This document shows, piece after piece, positions 17,137 to 25,365 of a stretch of DNA of 64,000 nucleotides (positions within the stretch are counted from its first letter, which is position 1; the number at the start of each line of letters is the position of its first letter). A model generated the notes under the pieces. The model was given only the letters and a program-made list of their open reading frames with translations. It was not told where the DNA came from and ran no database searches. The DNA comes from G965222335 sp965222335 (GTDB lineage: Bacteria > Pseudomonadota > Gammaproteobacteria > Pseudomonadales > Halieaceae): the NCBI GenBank assembly GCA_965222335.1, contig OZ244944.1:2604001-2668000 (forward strand). The letters are read 5' to 3'. The position numbers and the translations under genes were made by a program.

Positions 17137-17988
17137 TCAGCCGGCCTGCCGGATCCTCTCCAGGCGCTCGCGGAGCTGCTCTGCCTGGCGCAGGCGGACC
17201 TGGGCACCCTGATGCCCGGGGTCGTACACCAGGGCCTTTTCCAGTGCCTCAATCGCCGCAGGCAGGTCGCGCTGGATCAGGCTCACTCCCTCCCGGTACC
17301 ACTCCTGTGCCAGTGCCTGGCGCACCGTTGCGATTCTCGCCGCCAGTGCGGTGTCGGTTCCCGCGCTGCTCTCCTGCGCCGCCAGCAGGTGGTCCAGCTC
17401 CAGTGCGCGGTCGCCGCGCTCGCGGGCGGCGTCCGCCTGCCCCATGAACCCGGCGCGCGCGCCCGCGGAGGTGGATTGCCCCGGTGATACCACCGGGGCG
17501 GGAGCGTCTTCGATCGCCGGCGTTCCCGCTTCCGGGGCAGGCGCTGCCTCCTGCGCCAGCTTGGCCGCCAGCCTGGCCTGCGCCGAGCGGGTGAAGCTCT
17601 CCCGCAAGGCGGCCGTTGCCGCCGGATCCTCTGGTCGGAGCGCCAGCACGGCCAGCATCTCGCGGTCCCCCTGCCGGCGCTTGCCCCTGGCGTAGGCGGC
17701 TTCGGCCCGGGACCGGGCGCTGTCTGCCCGGCGCTGGATTTCTCCCTGCAGGCGCTGAACCGCCTGGCCGGCTTCCGTCGCTGCGCCGGTGCCGGTAGCC
17801 GCCTGCAGGGTCAGTACGCTGCGCCACAGGGCCAGTGCCCCCGCCAGGTCGCCCCGGGCCTCGGCACGCTGTGCCGCAGCAATCTGGCGTGCGCTGAATT
17901 GCGTGGCGGATTCCTGCGTCACCTGCCCGCTACAGGCGCTGAGCAGCGTGACCAGGCACAGCGCCAGGGCGGCTGGCCGCAGACTCAC
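17137..17988 (-). CDS. Ala/Arg-rich TPR lipoprotein, function unknown
   Basis: A 283-residue lipoprotein (lipobox LLSAC, Cys near residue 19), rich in Ala, Arg and Glu, with several helical hairpins resembling TPR units (AAAQRAEARGDLAGALALW; EKALVYDPGHQGAQVRLRQ). It contains a Pro-rich linker around residues 150-175. It overlaps the deacetylase gene upstream by 4 bases, so it forms the last gene of a kinase-deacetylase-lipoprotein unit. No enzymatic motif is seen. Confidence 0.75.
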   Translation of the reverse strand: MSLRPAALALCLVTLLSACSGQVTQESATQFSARQIAAAQRAEARGDLAGALALWRSVLTLQAATGTGAATEAGQAVQRLQGEIQRRADSARSRAEAAYARGKRRQGDREMLAVLALRPEDPAATAALRESFTRSAQARLAAKLAQEAAPAPEAGTPAIEDAPAPVVSPGQSTSAGARAGFMGQADAARERGDRALELDHLLAAQESSAGTDTALAARIATVRQALAQEWYREGVSLIQRDLPAAIEALEKALVYDPGHQGAQVRLRQAEQLRERLERIRQAG

Positions 17989-19031
17989 GGTACTGCCAGC
18001 TCCCTGAAGCTATCCACGAAGGCCGCGAAATCCTCCAGATCGTGGTCGCTGTAGACCATGGTCCGGTGCAGCAGCAGCGGATGGGCAAAGCTCGGGTTGT
18101 CGCCCCGGGTCACGGTGGCAGCCAGGCTGATGCCGGCGGCTTCCACCCAGGGAAAAGCCGCCGGGCTGATATTGCCGTAGGGGTAGGACAGGAAGCGGGG
18201 TGCTTCTCCCAGTTGGCGTGCAAACAGGTCCTGCGAGCGCTCCAGCTCGGCCATGACCCGCGCCCGGTGAGCATCGGGGCTGCGATCATCCGGCAGGGGG
18301 GCGAGGCTGGCGTGGCTATGGCCGTGGGAGGCGATGTCGATCAGGGGGCTGCGGTGCAGTTCCCTGACCTGGTCCCAGCTCAGGGCATCGCCCCCGCCGA
18401 TGAAGCCGGTGTAGACAAACAGTGTGGCCCGCGCCTGGTACTGCTGCAGCAGGGGCCAGGCAATGTCGTAGGTCGAGCGGAAGCCGTCGTCAATTGTCAG
18501 CACCACCGCCCGCGGTGGAATCGGCCCCCCCGCCGCGAGGATCTGTTCGACATCGTCCAGGCTCAGGGTGCGGTAACCCTGGTCGCGCAAAAACCGCAGC
18601 TGCGCTGCGAAAGCGGTGGCGGTGATTTCCAGGCGATGCGCTGGCTGTTCGGCGTTGGTGAACTGGTGGTAGCAGAGCACGGGTAATACCCGGTAGCCGG
18701 TCGTGTAGACCGAGCTGCGCCGGGTGGGAGCCAGCGGCACCGCGAGCAGGCTGCCCGCGGTTTGTGGATGCCCCGGGTTGCTCTCCCGCAGCTGCCAGGC
18801 GGCGCCGGCATCGCCCAGTAGCTCCGCGGCCACGGACTCCAGGCTCTGGCCGGGCTGCAGGCGGACAATGGCATAGGCATCGTCCCGCGCGGCAACGGTT
18901 ACCGGTGCTGCCCCGGGCGTATCCCCCGGGCTGGCACAGCCGCCGAGGACCAGCACCGCCAGGCCGAGGCAGAGCAACCCGATTCGCGAACGCTGCCGGT
19001 TTCGCTTGCCTGTACTGCAGGTGTTCAGCAT
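17985..19031 (-). CDS. Polysaccharide deacetylase (NodB) lipoprotein with LysM-like N-terminus
   Basis: A 348-residue lipoprotein (lipobox LVLGGC). A LysM-like segment (LQPGQSLESVAAELLG ... GSLLAVPL, about residues 58-100) precedes a NodB-type deacetylase domain: VLCYHQF, LTIDDGF with the paired Asp residues, and HGHSHAS with the metal-binding histidines. NodB enzymes remove acetyl groups from N-acetylated glycans such as peptidoglycan or poly-N-acetylglucosamine. The combination with a LysM-like part suggests a cell-wall substrate. It lies 3 bases downstream of the kinase gene. Confidence 0.87.
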   Translation of the reverse strand: MLNTCSTGKRNRQRSRIGLLCLGLAVLVLGGCASPGDTPGAAPVTVAARDDAYAIVRLQPGQSLESVAAELLGDAGAAWQLRESNPGHPQTAGSLLAVPLAPTRRSSVYTTGYRVLPVLCYHQFTNAEQPAHRLEITATAFAAQLRFLRDQGYRTLSLDDVEQILAAGGPIPPRAVVLTIDDGFRSTYDIAWPLLQQYQARATLFVYTGFIGGGDALSWDQVRELHRSPLIDIASHGHSHASLAPLPDDRSPDAHRARVMAELERSQDLFARQLGEAPRFLSYPYGNISPAAFPWVEAAGISLAATVTRGDNPSFAHPLLLHRTMVYSDHDLEDFAAFVDSFRELAVP

Positions 19032-19034
19032 GGC

Positions 19035-20750
19035 CTAGCGCGCGTCCTCATCCTCCGGGTCCAGTGGGCGCAGCACCGTGTGTTCGTCCACGGCGCCCCG
19101 GTTGATGCCGCTGATGTCGGTGGCGCCGCCGCGGACGGGCGCCACGTTTTCTCCCGCCATGGTTTCCGCCGCGGCCCCGGTACTGTCAATGCGCGGCTCC
19201 AGGGTATCCGCCATGTCGTTGAACGCGGTGAACAGCTCACCGAACTCGTCACTGCGACTGCGCGCAATGCGGGTCTCCAGGTTGCCGCCGCGGAACAGGC
19301 GCAGGGCCTGGGTGGCCAGGTTCAGCTGTTTGGCGGTGAGCTTGTTGAACAGGTAGATGACCAGGGATACGGCGAGGACCGTGGCCAGACCGAGAATCAC
19401 CAGCATGCGAATGGTGACGGACAGGGCCTGGTCCAGGCCCTGGGTGCTGAGGCCGAGATCCACCCGCCCCACCGGCGTCTGGTTGAACAGCACCGGCAGG
19501 CTGAAGTGATAGGCGCCGGCCCGCTCGCTGACGATCACTTCGTCCTCCTGCAACAACACGTTCTCCTCAGCGGCCGGCACCAGTTCGCTACCCACCCTGT
19601 CGGGCTTGCTGGCGCTGCGCACCACGCCCCGGTGGTCGGCCACGGCCAGGTAGCTGAAACTGTTGCGGGCGGCGGCATCCTGCACCAGCGCGTCCAGGCC
19701 CACCCAGTCTTCACTCAGGACCGGCACCGCTGCCTGTACCGCGATAAAGCGGCCCAGGGACAGGCCCGAGTCGATTGCCTGCGACTGCAGCGCGGCCTGC
19801 TGGGCGCGGAAGATCAGGGCCGAGCTGCCGGCCATCACCACGGCCACCACGCAGGCCATGATCGCGGTCCACTTCACCTGCAGTGGCAGGTAGCCCCTGG
19901 CATCCGCTTCCGCCTGGCGCAGCAGGGCCAGTTCCCGCTCCAGCGCCGCCTGCAGCCCGGCGCCGGTCTGGAAGCGGCGCTCGGGTTTCTTGTGCAGCAG
20001 TTTGGACACGATTTTCTGCAAGCCCGGGGGTGCGTCGGCATTGAGCTGGCGGATGGGTACCGGGTCTTTCTGCGCGATCTGCACGATCAGGGTGCCGATG
20101 GACTCGGCATCAAACGCCTTCTGACCGGTAATCATCTCGTACAGGATGACGCCCACGGAAAACAGGTCGGTGCGACCGTCGATGGGGTTGCCGGTGGCCT
20201 GTTCCGGCGACATGTAGCGCGGCGTGCCCAGCATCATGCCCACCTGGGTGGTATTGGGGTTGGCGCTGTCGGCGAGGCGGGCGATGCCGAAGTCGGCAAT
20301 CTTCACGGACTCCCCATCGGGGCCGATAATGATGTTGTCCGGCTTGATGTCCCGGTGTACCACGCCGCGCTCGTGGGCGTAATCCAGGGCCATCGCCAAC
20401 TGCCGGCCGATGCGGATGATGGCCTGGGTGGGCAGGCGTCGCCCACTGGCCAGCAGGTCGGTCAGGGTCTCGCCTTCGAGCAGCTCCATCAGCAGGTAGG
20501 GCGCGCCGTCGATGCTGCCCACATCGTATACGGTGACGATATTGGGGTGGGTAAGGGCGCCGGCCGCTTTCCCTTCCCGCAGGAAGCGTCGTTTGTGCTC
20601 CTCGTCGGCACAGTGTTCCTGCTTGAGAATCTTCAGCGCCGCGGTGCGGTGGATGCCCGGGTCGTAGGCCTTGTAAACCTGTGCCATACCACCCTCGCCG
20701 ATGTGCTCGACGATTTCGTAACGCCCGATGGTTTTGCCTACGATGCTCAA
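19035..20750 (-). CDS. Transmembrane Ser/Thr protein kinase with extracytoplasmic sensor and HAMP domain
   Basis: A 571-residue receptor-type kinase. The cytosolic N-terminal domain (about 10-270) has the Gly-rich loop GEGGMAQVY, Lys40, HRDIKPDN, DFGIA and MSPEQA, so it looks active and of the RD type. Two membrane helices (about 298-320 and 438-460) bracket a roughly 120-residue extracytoplasmic region, followed by a HAMP-like segment (LNLATQALRLFRGGNLETRI). The C-terminus ends with EHTVLRPLDPEDED, a Thr-based motif like one in the second kinase of the window. First gene of the operon with the deacetylase and TPR lipoprotein. Confidence 0.9.
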   Translation of the reverse strand: MSIVGKTIGRYEIVEHIGEGGMAQVYKAYDPGIHRTAALKILKQEHCADEEHKRRFLREGKAAGALTHPNIVTVYDVGSIDGAPYLLMELLEGETLTDLLASGRRLPTQAIIRIGRQLAMALDYAHERGVVHRDIKPDNIIIGPDGESVKIADFGIARLADSANPNTTQVGMMLGTPRYMSPEQATGNPIDGRTDLFSVGVILYEMITGQKAFDAESIGTLIVQIAQKDPVPIRQLNADAPPGLQKIVSKLLHKKPERRFQTGAGLQAALERELALLRQAEADARGYLPLQVKWTAIMACVVAVVMAGSSALIFRAQQAALQSQAIDSGLSLGRFIAVQAAVPVLSEDWVGLDALVQDAAARNSFSYLAVADHRGVVRSASKPDRVGSELVPAAEENVLLQEDEVIVSERAGAYHFSLPVLFNQTPVGRVDLGLSTQGLDQALSVTIRMLVILGLATVLAVSLVIYLFNKLTAKQLNLATQALRLFRGGNLETRIARSRSDEFGELFTAFNDMADTLEPRIDSTGAAAETMAGENVAPVRGGATDISGINRGAVDEHTVLRPLDPEDEDAR

Positions 20751-20824
20751 GTTGCGTCCCCTTCCTGCGGTCTGATGTTGCCAGCTTTCTGCCCCAGGTC
20801 CCAGTGTAGACTAGCGAGCGGGTG

Positions 20825-21916
20825 TCAGGCTGCGGGATCAGCGTGGCGGGACAAGGCCCAGGTGACATGCTCCCGGACCATGGGTGAGGGGTGCTCAAGT
20901 CTGCTCTGCAGGGCCTGGATCACCCGCTCGGAGCGCGGCGCATTGCCCAGGGCAACGGCAAAGTTGCGCAGCCATCGCTCGTGACCGATGCGGCGCAGGG
21001 CCGAGCCCTCGGTGCGCGCCAGGTAGGTGGGCTCGTCCCACAGGAATAACTCTACCAGGTCCGGCGCGTCGAGACCGTGGCGCGGCCGGAAGTCGGTCTC
21101 CCCGGTGACCTGGGCAAACTTGTTCCAGGGGCACACCAGCTGGCAGTCGTCGCAGCCGAATACGCGGTTGCCCATGGGCGCGCGCAGTGGCTCCGGGATG
21201 CTGCCGTGGTGCTCAATGGTGAGGTAGGAGATACAGCGTCTGGCGTCGAGCTGGAAGGGCCCGACAAAGGCGTCCGTCGGGCACACTTCAAGGCAGGCGG
21301 TACAGCTGCCGCAGTGCTTGCTCTGCTGGGGTACCGATGTCGTCAGCGGCAGGTCGGTGTAGATCTCGCCGAGGAAAAACCAGGAGCCGGCCCGCTCGTT
21401 GATCAGCATGGTGTTCTTGGCGATCCAGCCGAGCCCGGCGCGCTCGGCAATTGCCCGCTCCAGCACCGGGGCGCTGTCGACAAAGGCGCGGTAGCGCCCG
21501 CCGCCGGCCTCGCCGGCGATACGCTCCGCCAGCTGCGCCAGGCGTCGCCGCATCAGCTTGTGGTAGTCGCGCCCGAGGGTATAGCGCGCGATATAGGCCA
21601 GCTCCGGGCGCTCGAGGACCTGCAGCGGCTGCGTGTCGGGGTCCAGATAGTCCATGCGCACGCTCAGCACGCGGCAGGTACCGGGAACCAGCTGCTCGGG
21701 ATGACCCCGCTTGCCACCGTGGCGGCGCATGTATTCCATTTCGCCGTGGTAGCCGGCATCCAGCCACTTTTGCAGGTAGGCCGGGTGCTCACCCAGGTCC
21801 ACATCGGTGATGCCCAGCTGCTGGAAACCCAGTTCCCGGGACCAGGCGCTGATCTGTTCCAACAGGGCGTCGGGCGCGCTGTTTTCGGGGGCTGCTGGGT
21901 GTTCGGAGTGCGGCAT
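20825..21916 (-). CDS. queG: Epoxyqueuosine reductase
   Basis: This 363-residue cobalamin- and Fe-S-dependent enzyme catalyses the last step of queuosine synthesis in tRNA. The two 4Fe-4S motifs are visible (CGSCTACLEVCP and CDDCQLVCPW), as is the substrate-site segment FVDSAPVLERAIAERAGLGW. A HEAT-like C-terminal part ends the protein. It is divergent from nnrD, the arrangement seen in E. coli. Confidence 0.96.
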   Translation of the reverse strand: MPHSEHPAAPENSAPDALLEQISAWSRELGFQQLGITDVDLGEHPAYLQKWLDAGYHGEMEYMRRHGGKRGHPEQLVPGTCRVLSVRMDYLDPDTQPLQVLERPELAYIARYTLGRDYHKLMRRRLAQLAERIAGEAGGGRYRAFVDSAPVLERAIAERAGLGWIAKNTMLINERAGSWFFLGEIYTDLPLTTSVPQQSKHCGSCTACLEVCPTDAFVGPFQLDARRCISYLTIEHHGSIPEPLRAPMGNRVFGCDDCQLVCPWNKFAQVTGETDFRPRHGLDAPDLVELFLWDEPTYLARTEGSALRRIGHERWLRNFAVALGNAPRSERVIQALQSRLEHPSPMVREHVTWALSRHADPAA

Positions 21917-22042
21917 GGGGCTGTGATGGCGGGTGTCTGGCGCCTATACTTTGCCGGCGCGGTGATTGGGAGGCGGTAGTTGTACCCGATGCCGCAGTCT
22001 AGCAGATTGGCGCTACCGGCGCCGGGGCAAAACGGGGGCAGC

Positions 22043-23530
22043 ATGTTGGATTTCGCCGCAATGCAGGGGCTTTACACCGCAGAGCAGACGCGGACACTAG
22101 ACGCGCGCGCGATCGAGGGGGAGGGGATTCCCGGGACTGTGCTGATGTCGCGGGCCGCTGCCGCCGCCTGGGCTGCGCTGCTCAGGCGCTGGCCGTCGCC
22201 GGGGCTGGTGCAGGTACTGTGTGGCACCGGCAACAACGGCGGCGATGGCTTTCTGCTGGCGGCCCTGGCACACAAGCGCGGCTACCCCGTCAGCGTGTGG
22301 CAGCTCGGCGACCCGGAGCGCATTGCCGGCGATGCGCTGGCGGCCAGGGAGCAGGCCGTTTCCGAGGGTGTGGCGGTGGCGCCCTACGCCCCGGGTTGCC
22401 TGCGCGCGGAAGGCGTGGTGGTGGACGCCATTCTGGGCACCGGCCTGAACAGCGACGTGCGCGAGACCCAGCGCCTGGCGATCGAGGCGGTGAATGCCAG
22501 CGGATTGCCGGTGCTGGCGATTGACATTCCCTCTGGCCTGGATGCCGATACTGGGCGGGAACTGGGCGCGGCGGTGCGCGCGGCTCGAACAGTGACCTTT
22601 ATCGGCGCCAAGCGCGGCCTGTATACCGGGCAGGGCCCGGACTGCTGCGGCGAGGTGCAGCTGGACACCCTGGGGGTGCCCGCGGCGGTGTATGCCGCGG
22701 TGCCCGCCGCCTGCCGGCGCCTGGATCTCGAGAGCATGCTGCAGGCACTGCCGGCGCGTCCCGCGGGTGCGCACAAGGGGCACTTCGGCCACGTCCTGGT
22801 GGTGGGTGGCGAGCAGGGTATGGGTGGCGCGGTGGCACTGGCCACGGAGGCCGCGCTGCGCTGCGGTGCCGGCCTGGTCAGCGCGGCGACGCGCCCGGTC
22901 CACGTGCCGGCAATCCTGGCGCGAACGCCCGAGGTGATGGCGCACGCCGTCGACAGCGGGCAGCTGTTGCAGCCCCTGTTGGAGGCAGACGTGGTGGCCC
23001 TGGGGCCGGGGCTTGGCCAGACCCCCTGGTCAGAGCAGCTGTTCCAGGCGGCGCTGCAGGCAGGGGGACTGCGGGTGGTGGACGCCGACGCCCTGAACCT
23101 CCTCGCGCGCGGGGCGGGTGGCGTGGCTACCCGGCGCGAGGACTGGGTACTGACCCCTCACCCCGGGGAGGCGGCCCGCCTGCTCGAGGTGACGACCGCC
23201 GAGGTGCAGGCGGACCGCTTTGCCGCGGTCCGGGCGCTGCAGTCGCGCTACGGCGGCACCATCCTGCTCAAGGGTAACGGGACGCTGGTCTGCGACGGCG
23301 AGCAGGTCCTGCTTTGTGATCTGGGGAACCCGGGTATGGCGAGCGGTGGCATGGGCGATGTCCTGAGTGGCGTGATCGCGGCGCTGCTGGCCCAGGGCCT
23401 GGCGCCGCTGGAAGCCGCCGCCCTCGGCGCCTGCCTGCACGGCGCCGCGGCGGACCGGGCCGCCCGGCAGGGCCAGCGGGGTCTGGCGGCCAGCGATCTT
23501 GCGGTGCACATGCGGACCCTGCTGCAGTGA
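22043..23530 (+). CDS. nnr: Bifunctional NAD(P)H-hydrate epimerase / ADP-dependent dehydratase
   Basis: A 495-residue fusion that repairs hydrated NAD(P)H. The N-terminal YjeF epimerase domain carries VLCGTGNNGGDGFLLA and DIPSGLDADTG. The C-terminal ribokinase-like dehydratase domain carries HKGHFGHVLVVGG, TPHPGEAARLL and the catalytic NPGMASGGMGDVLSG. The ATG at 22043 was preferred over a TTG at 21980 and an ATG at 21989 because a G-rich site lies just upstream. Its stop overlaps the tsaE start. Confidence 0.95.
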   Translation: MLDFAAMQGLYTAEQTRTLDARAIEGEGIPGTVLMSRAAAAAWAALLRRWPSPGLVQVLCGTGNNGGDGFLLAALAHKRGYPVSVWQLGDPERIAGDALAAREQAVSEGVAVAPYAPGCLRAEGVVVDAILGTGLNSDVRETQRLAIEAVNASGLPVLAIDIPSGLDADTGRELGAAVRAARTVTFIGAKRGLYTGQGPDCCGEVQLDTLGVPAAVYAAVPAACRRLDLESMLQALPARPAGAHKGHFGHVLVVGGEQGMGGAVALATEAALRCGAGLVSAATRPVHVPAILARTPEVMAHAVDSGQLLQPLLEADVVALGPGLGQTPWSEQLFQAALQAGGLRVVDADALNLLARGAGGVATRREDWVLTPHPGEAARLLEVTTAEVQADRFAAVRALQSRYGGTILLKGNGTLVCDGEQVLLCDLGNPGMASGGMGDVLSGVIAALLAQGLAPLEAAALGACLHGAAADRAARQGQRGLAASDLAVHMRTLLQ

Positions 23531-24003
23531 GTAGTGCAGCACTTGAACTCGAGGCCGCGGACGAAGCGGCCATGGTGGCCCTGGGCAGCCGCCTTGCGCG
23601 GCAGGTGCGCCCCGGGATGGTGCTCTATCTCGAAGGAGATCTGGGTACGGGCAAGACCACCCTGAGCCGGGGCTTTATCCAGGGTCTCGGGCACAGCGGT
23701 GCGGTCAAGAGTCCCACCTATACCCTGGTCGAACCCTATGCGCTGCCCGCGGCGGAGGTGTTCCATTTTGACCTCTATCGCCTTGGCGACCCCGAGGAAC
23801 TCGAATTCATGGGCGTTCGGGACTATTTTCGCGCCGACAGTATCTGCCTGGTGGAGTGGCCCGGGCGCGGCACCGGGGTTTTGCCCCCGGCGGATATACG
23901 GATTAGTATAGAAGCCGCAGGGCGGGGGCGCCGTCTGGCCCTGCGCGCCGGCAGCGCCGCGGGGATGGCACTGCTGGCACAACTTGAACAGGCGCCTGGC
24001 TGA
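23527..24003 (+). CDS. tsaE: tRNA threonylcarbamoyladenosine synthesis ATPase TsaE
   Basis: A 158-residue P-loop ATPase with Walker A GDLGTGKTT, the SPTYTLVEPY segment and FDLYRLGDPEELEF. It works with TsaB and TsaD in t6A modification of tRNAs reading ANN codons. The GTG start (23527) overlaps the TGA of the preceding gene, so expression is probably coupled. Gene order matches E. coli. Confidence 0.95.
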   Translation: MSSAALELEAADEAAMVALGSRLARQVRPGMVLYLEGDLGTGKTTLSRGFIQGLGHSGAVKSPTYTLVEPYALPAAEVFHFDLYRLGDPEELEFMGVRDYFRADSICLVEWPGRGTGVLPPADIRISIEAAGRGRRLALRAGSAAGMALLAQLEQAPG

Positions 24004-24027
24004 TAACGACAACAGGGTTGGAGTGAC

Positions 24028-25347
24028 ATGGGCAGGGCTTTCCGGATCTTCGCGATCCTGGGTTGGCTGGCAGCATCCTCCGCTTGGGGCGTGGAGGTGC
24101 AGGATGTGCGCCTCTGGCGCGCACCGGATCACACGCGTGTCGTGTTTGATCTGTCCGGCCCCGCACAGCACAGGCTGATGACCCTGGAGAACCCCGCTCG
24201 TATCGTGGTGGATATCAGCGATATCCGCCTCAAGGCCAGTGTCGACAACCTCGATCTCGCCAATACGCCGATTGCCAGCGTGCGCACGGGCATCCGCGCG
24301 GGCACCGACCTGCGCGTGGTGTTCGATATCAGCGCCCCGGTGGACCCCCGCAGTTTTGACCTCAAGGCCAACGCCCAGGCCGGTGACCGCCTGGTGCTGG
24401 ACCTGTACGACAAGACCCGCAGCGGCGCGGCCAGCGAAGAAGCGCCGGTGGTCAAGAAGCAGGCCACTGCCTCCGGTCGCCGCGACATCGTGGTCGCGAT
24501 TGATGCCGGTCACGGTGGTGAGGACCCGGGCGCCCTCGGCCCCAATCGCCTGCGGGAAAAAGACGTGGTGCTGAAGATCGCCCGGGAACTGCATGCCCTG
24601 CTGGAGAAAGAACCCGGGTTCAGCCCCACCCTGGTGCGGACCGGTGACTACTACATCAGCCTCGCGGGCCGGCGTGATATTGCCCGCAAGCGCCAGGCAG
24701 ACCTGTTCCTGTCGATCCACGCCGACGCCTTTACCAAGCCCCAGGCCAATGGCGCCTCGGTCTACGCCCTCTCCACCAAGGGCGCTTCCAGCACCGCGGC
24801 CCGCTACCTCGCCCAGCGGGAGAACGCGGCGGACCTCGTCGGCGGGGTACGCCTCTCGGACAAGGACGACGTCCTGGCGGGGGTGCTCGCCGACCTTTCC
24901 ATGACCTCTACCCTGGACACCAGCCTCAAGCTGGGGGGCAAGATGCTCGTGCACATGGATGACGTGGCCCGCCTGCACAAGCGCAACGTGGAACAGGCCG
25001 GTTTTGCGGTACTCAAGTCCCCGGATATTCCCTCGCTGCTGGTGGAGACCGGTTTTATCTCCAACCCCGAGGAAGCGCGCAGGCTCGCCACCCGCAATTA
25101 CCAGCAGAGGATGGCGCGCGCCATCTATGCCGGGGTGCGCGACTGGTTCCGCCTGCACCCTCCCGCCGGCACCCTGCTGGCCTGGCAGAAGGCGCAGGGA
25201 TCGCAGCAGTACACCATCGCCAGTGGTGATACACTGTCGGGCATTGCCCAGCGTTTCAATGTGTCGGTGAGCGACCTCAAGAACCACAACGGTATCGATG
25301 GTTCGCGCATCCTGATTGGGCAGACCCTGAAGATCCCGACCACCTGA
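24028..25347 (+). CDS. amiB: N-acetylmuramoyl-L-alanine amidase (AMIN-Amidase_3-LysM)
   Basis: A 439-residue exported amidase that splits daughter-cell peptidoglycan. Order: signal peptide (to about residue 21), AMIN domain (about 22-130), Amidase_3 catalytic domain (about 150-375) and one C-terminal LysM (SGDTLSGIAQRFNVSV ... ILIGQTLKIP). Zinc-site residues are visible in DAGHGGEDPGA, REKD and SIHAD, and the catalytic Glu in LVETGF. The C-terminal LysM and the position before mutL fit AmiB rather than AmiA or AmiC. Activity in such enzymes depends on an EnvC-like activator not in this window. Confidence 0.95.
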   Translation: MGRAFRIFAILGWLAASSAWGVEVQDVRLWRAPDHTRVVFDLSGPAQHRLMTLENPARIVVDISDIRLKASVDNLDLANTPIASVRTGIRAGTDLRVVFDISAPVDPRSFDLKANAQAGDRLVLDLYDKTRSGAASEEAPVVKKQATASGRRDIVVAIDAGHGGEDPGALGPNRLREKDVVLKIARELHALLEKEPGFSPTLVRTGDYYISLAGRRDIARKRQADLFLSIHADAFTKPQANGASVYALSTKGASSTAARYLAQRENAADLVGGVRLSDKDDVLAGVLADLSMTSTLDTSLKLGGKMLVHMDDVARLHKRNVEQAGFAVLKSPDIPSLLVETGFISNPEEARRLATRNYQQRMARAIYAGVRDWFRLHPPAGTLLAWQKAQGSQQYTIASGDTLSGIAQRFNVSVSDLKNHNGIDGSRILIGQTLKIPTT

Positions 25348-25365
25348 TCACAGCCGGCTGTTCCC

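Noticed and set aside
15580..20750. Type VI secretion regulatory module (kinase plus FHA)
   Set aside because: No tss or phosphatase genes occur in the window and the neighbours are LysM, NodB and TPR lipoproteins, pointing to the cell envelope instead.
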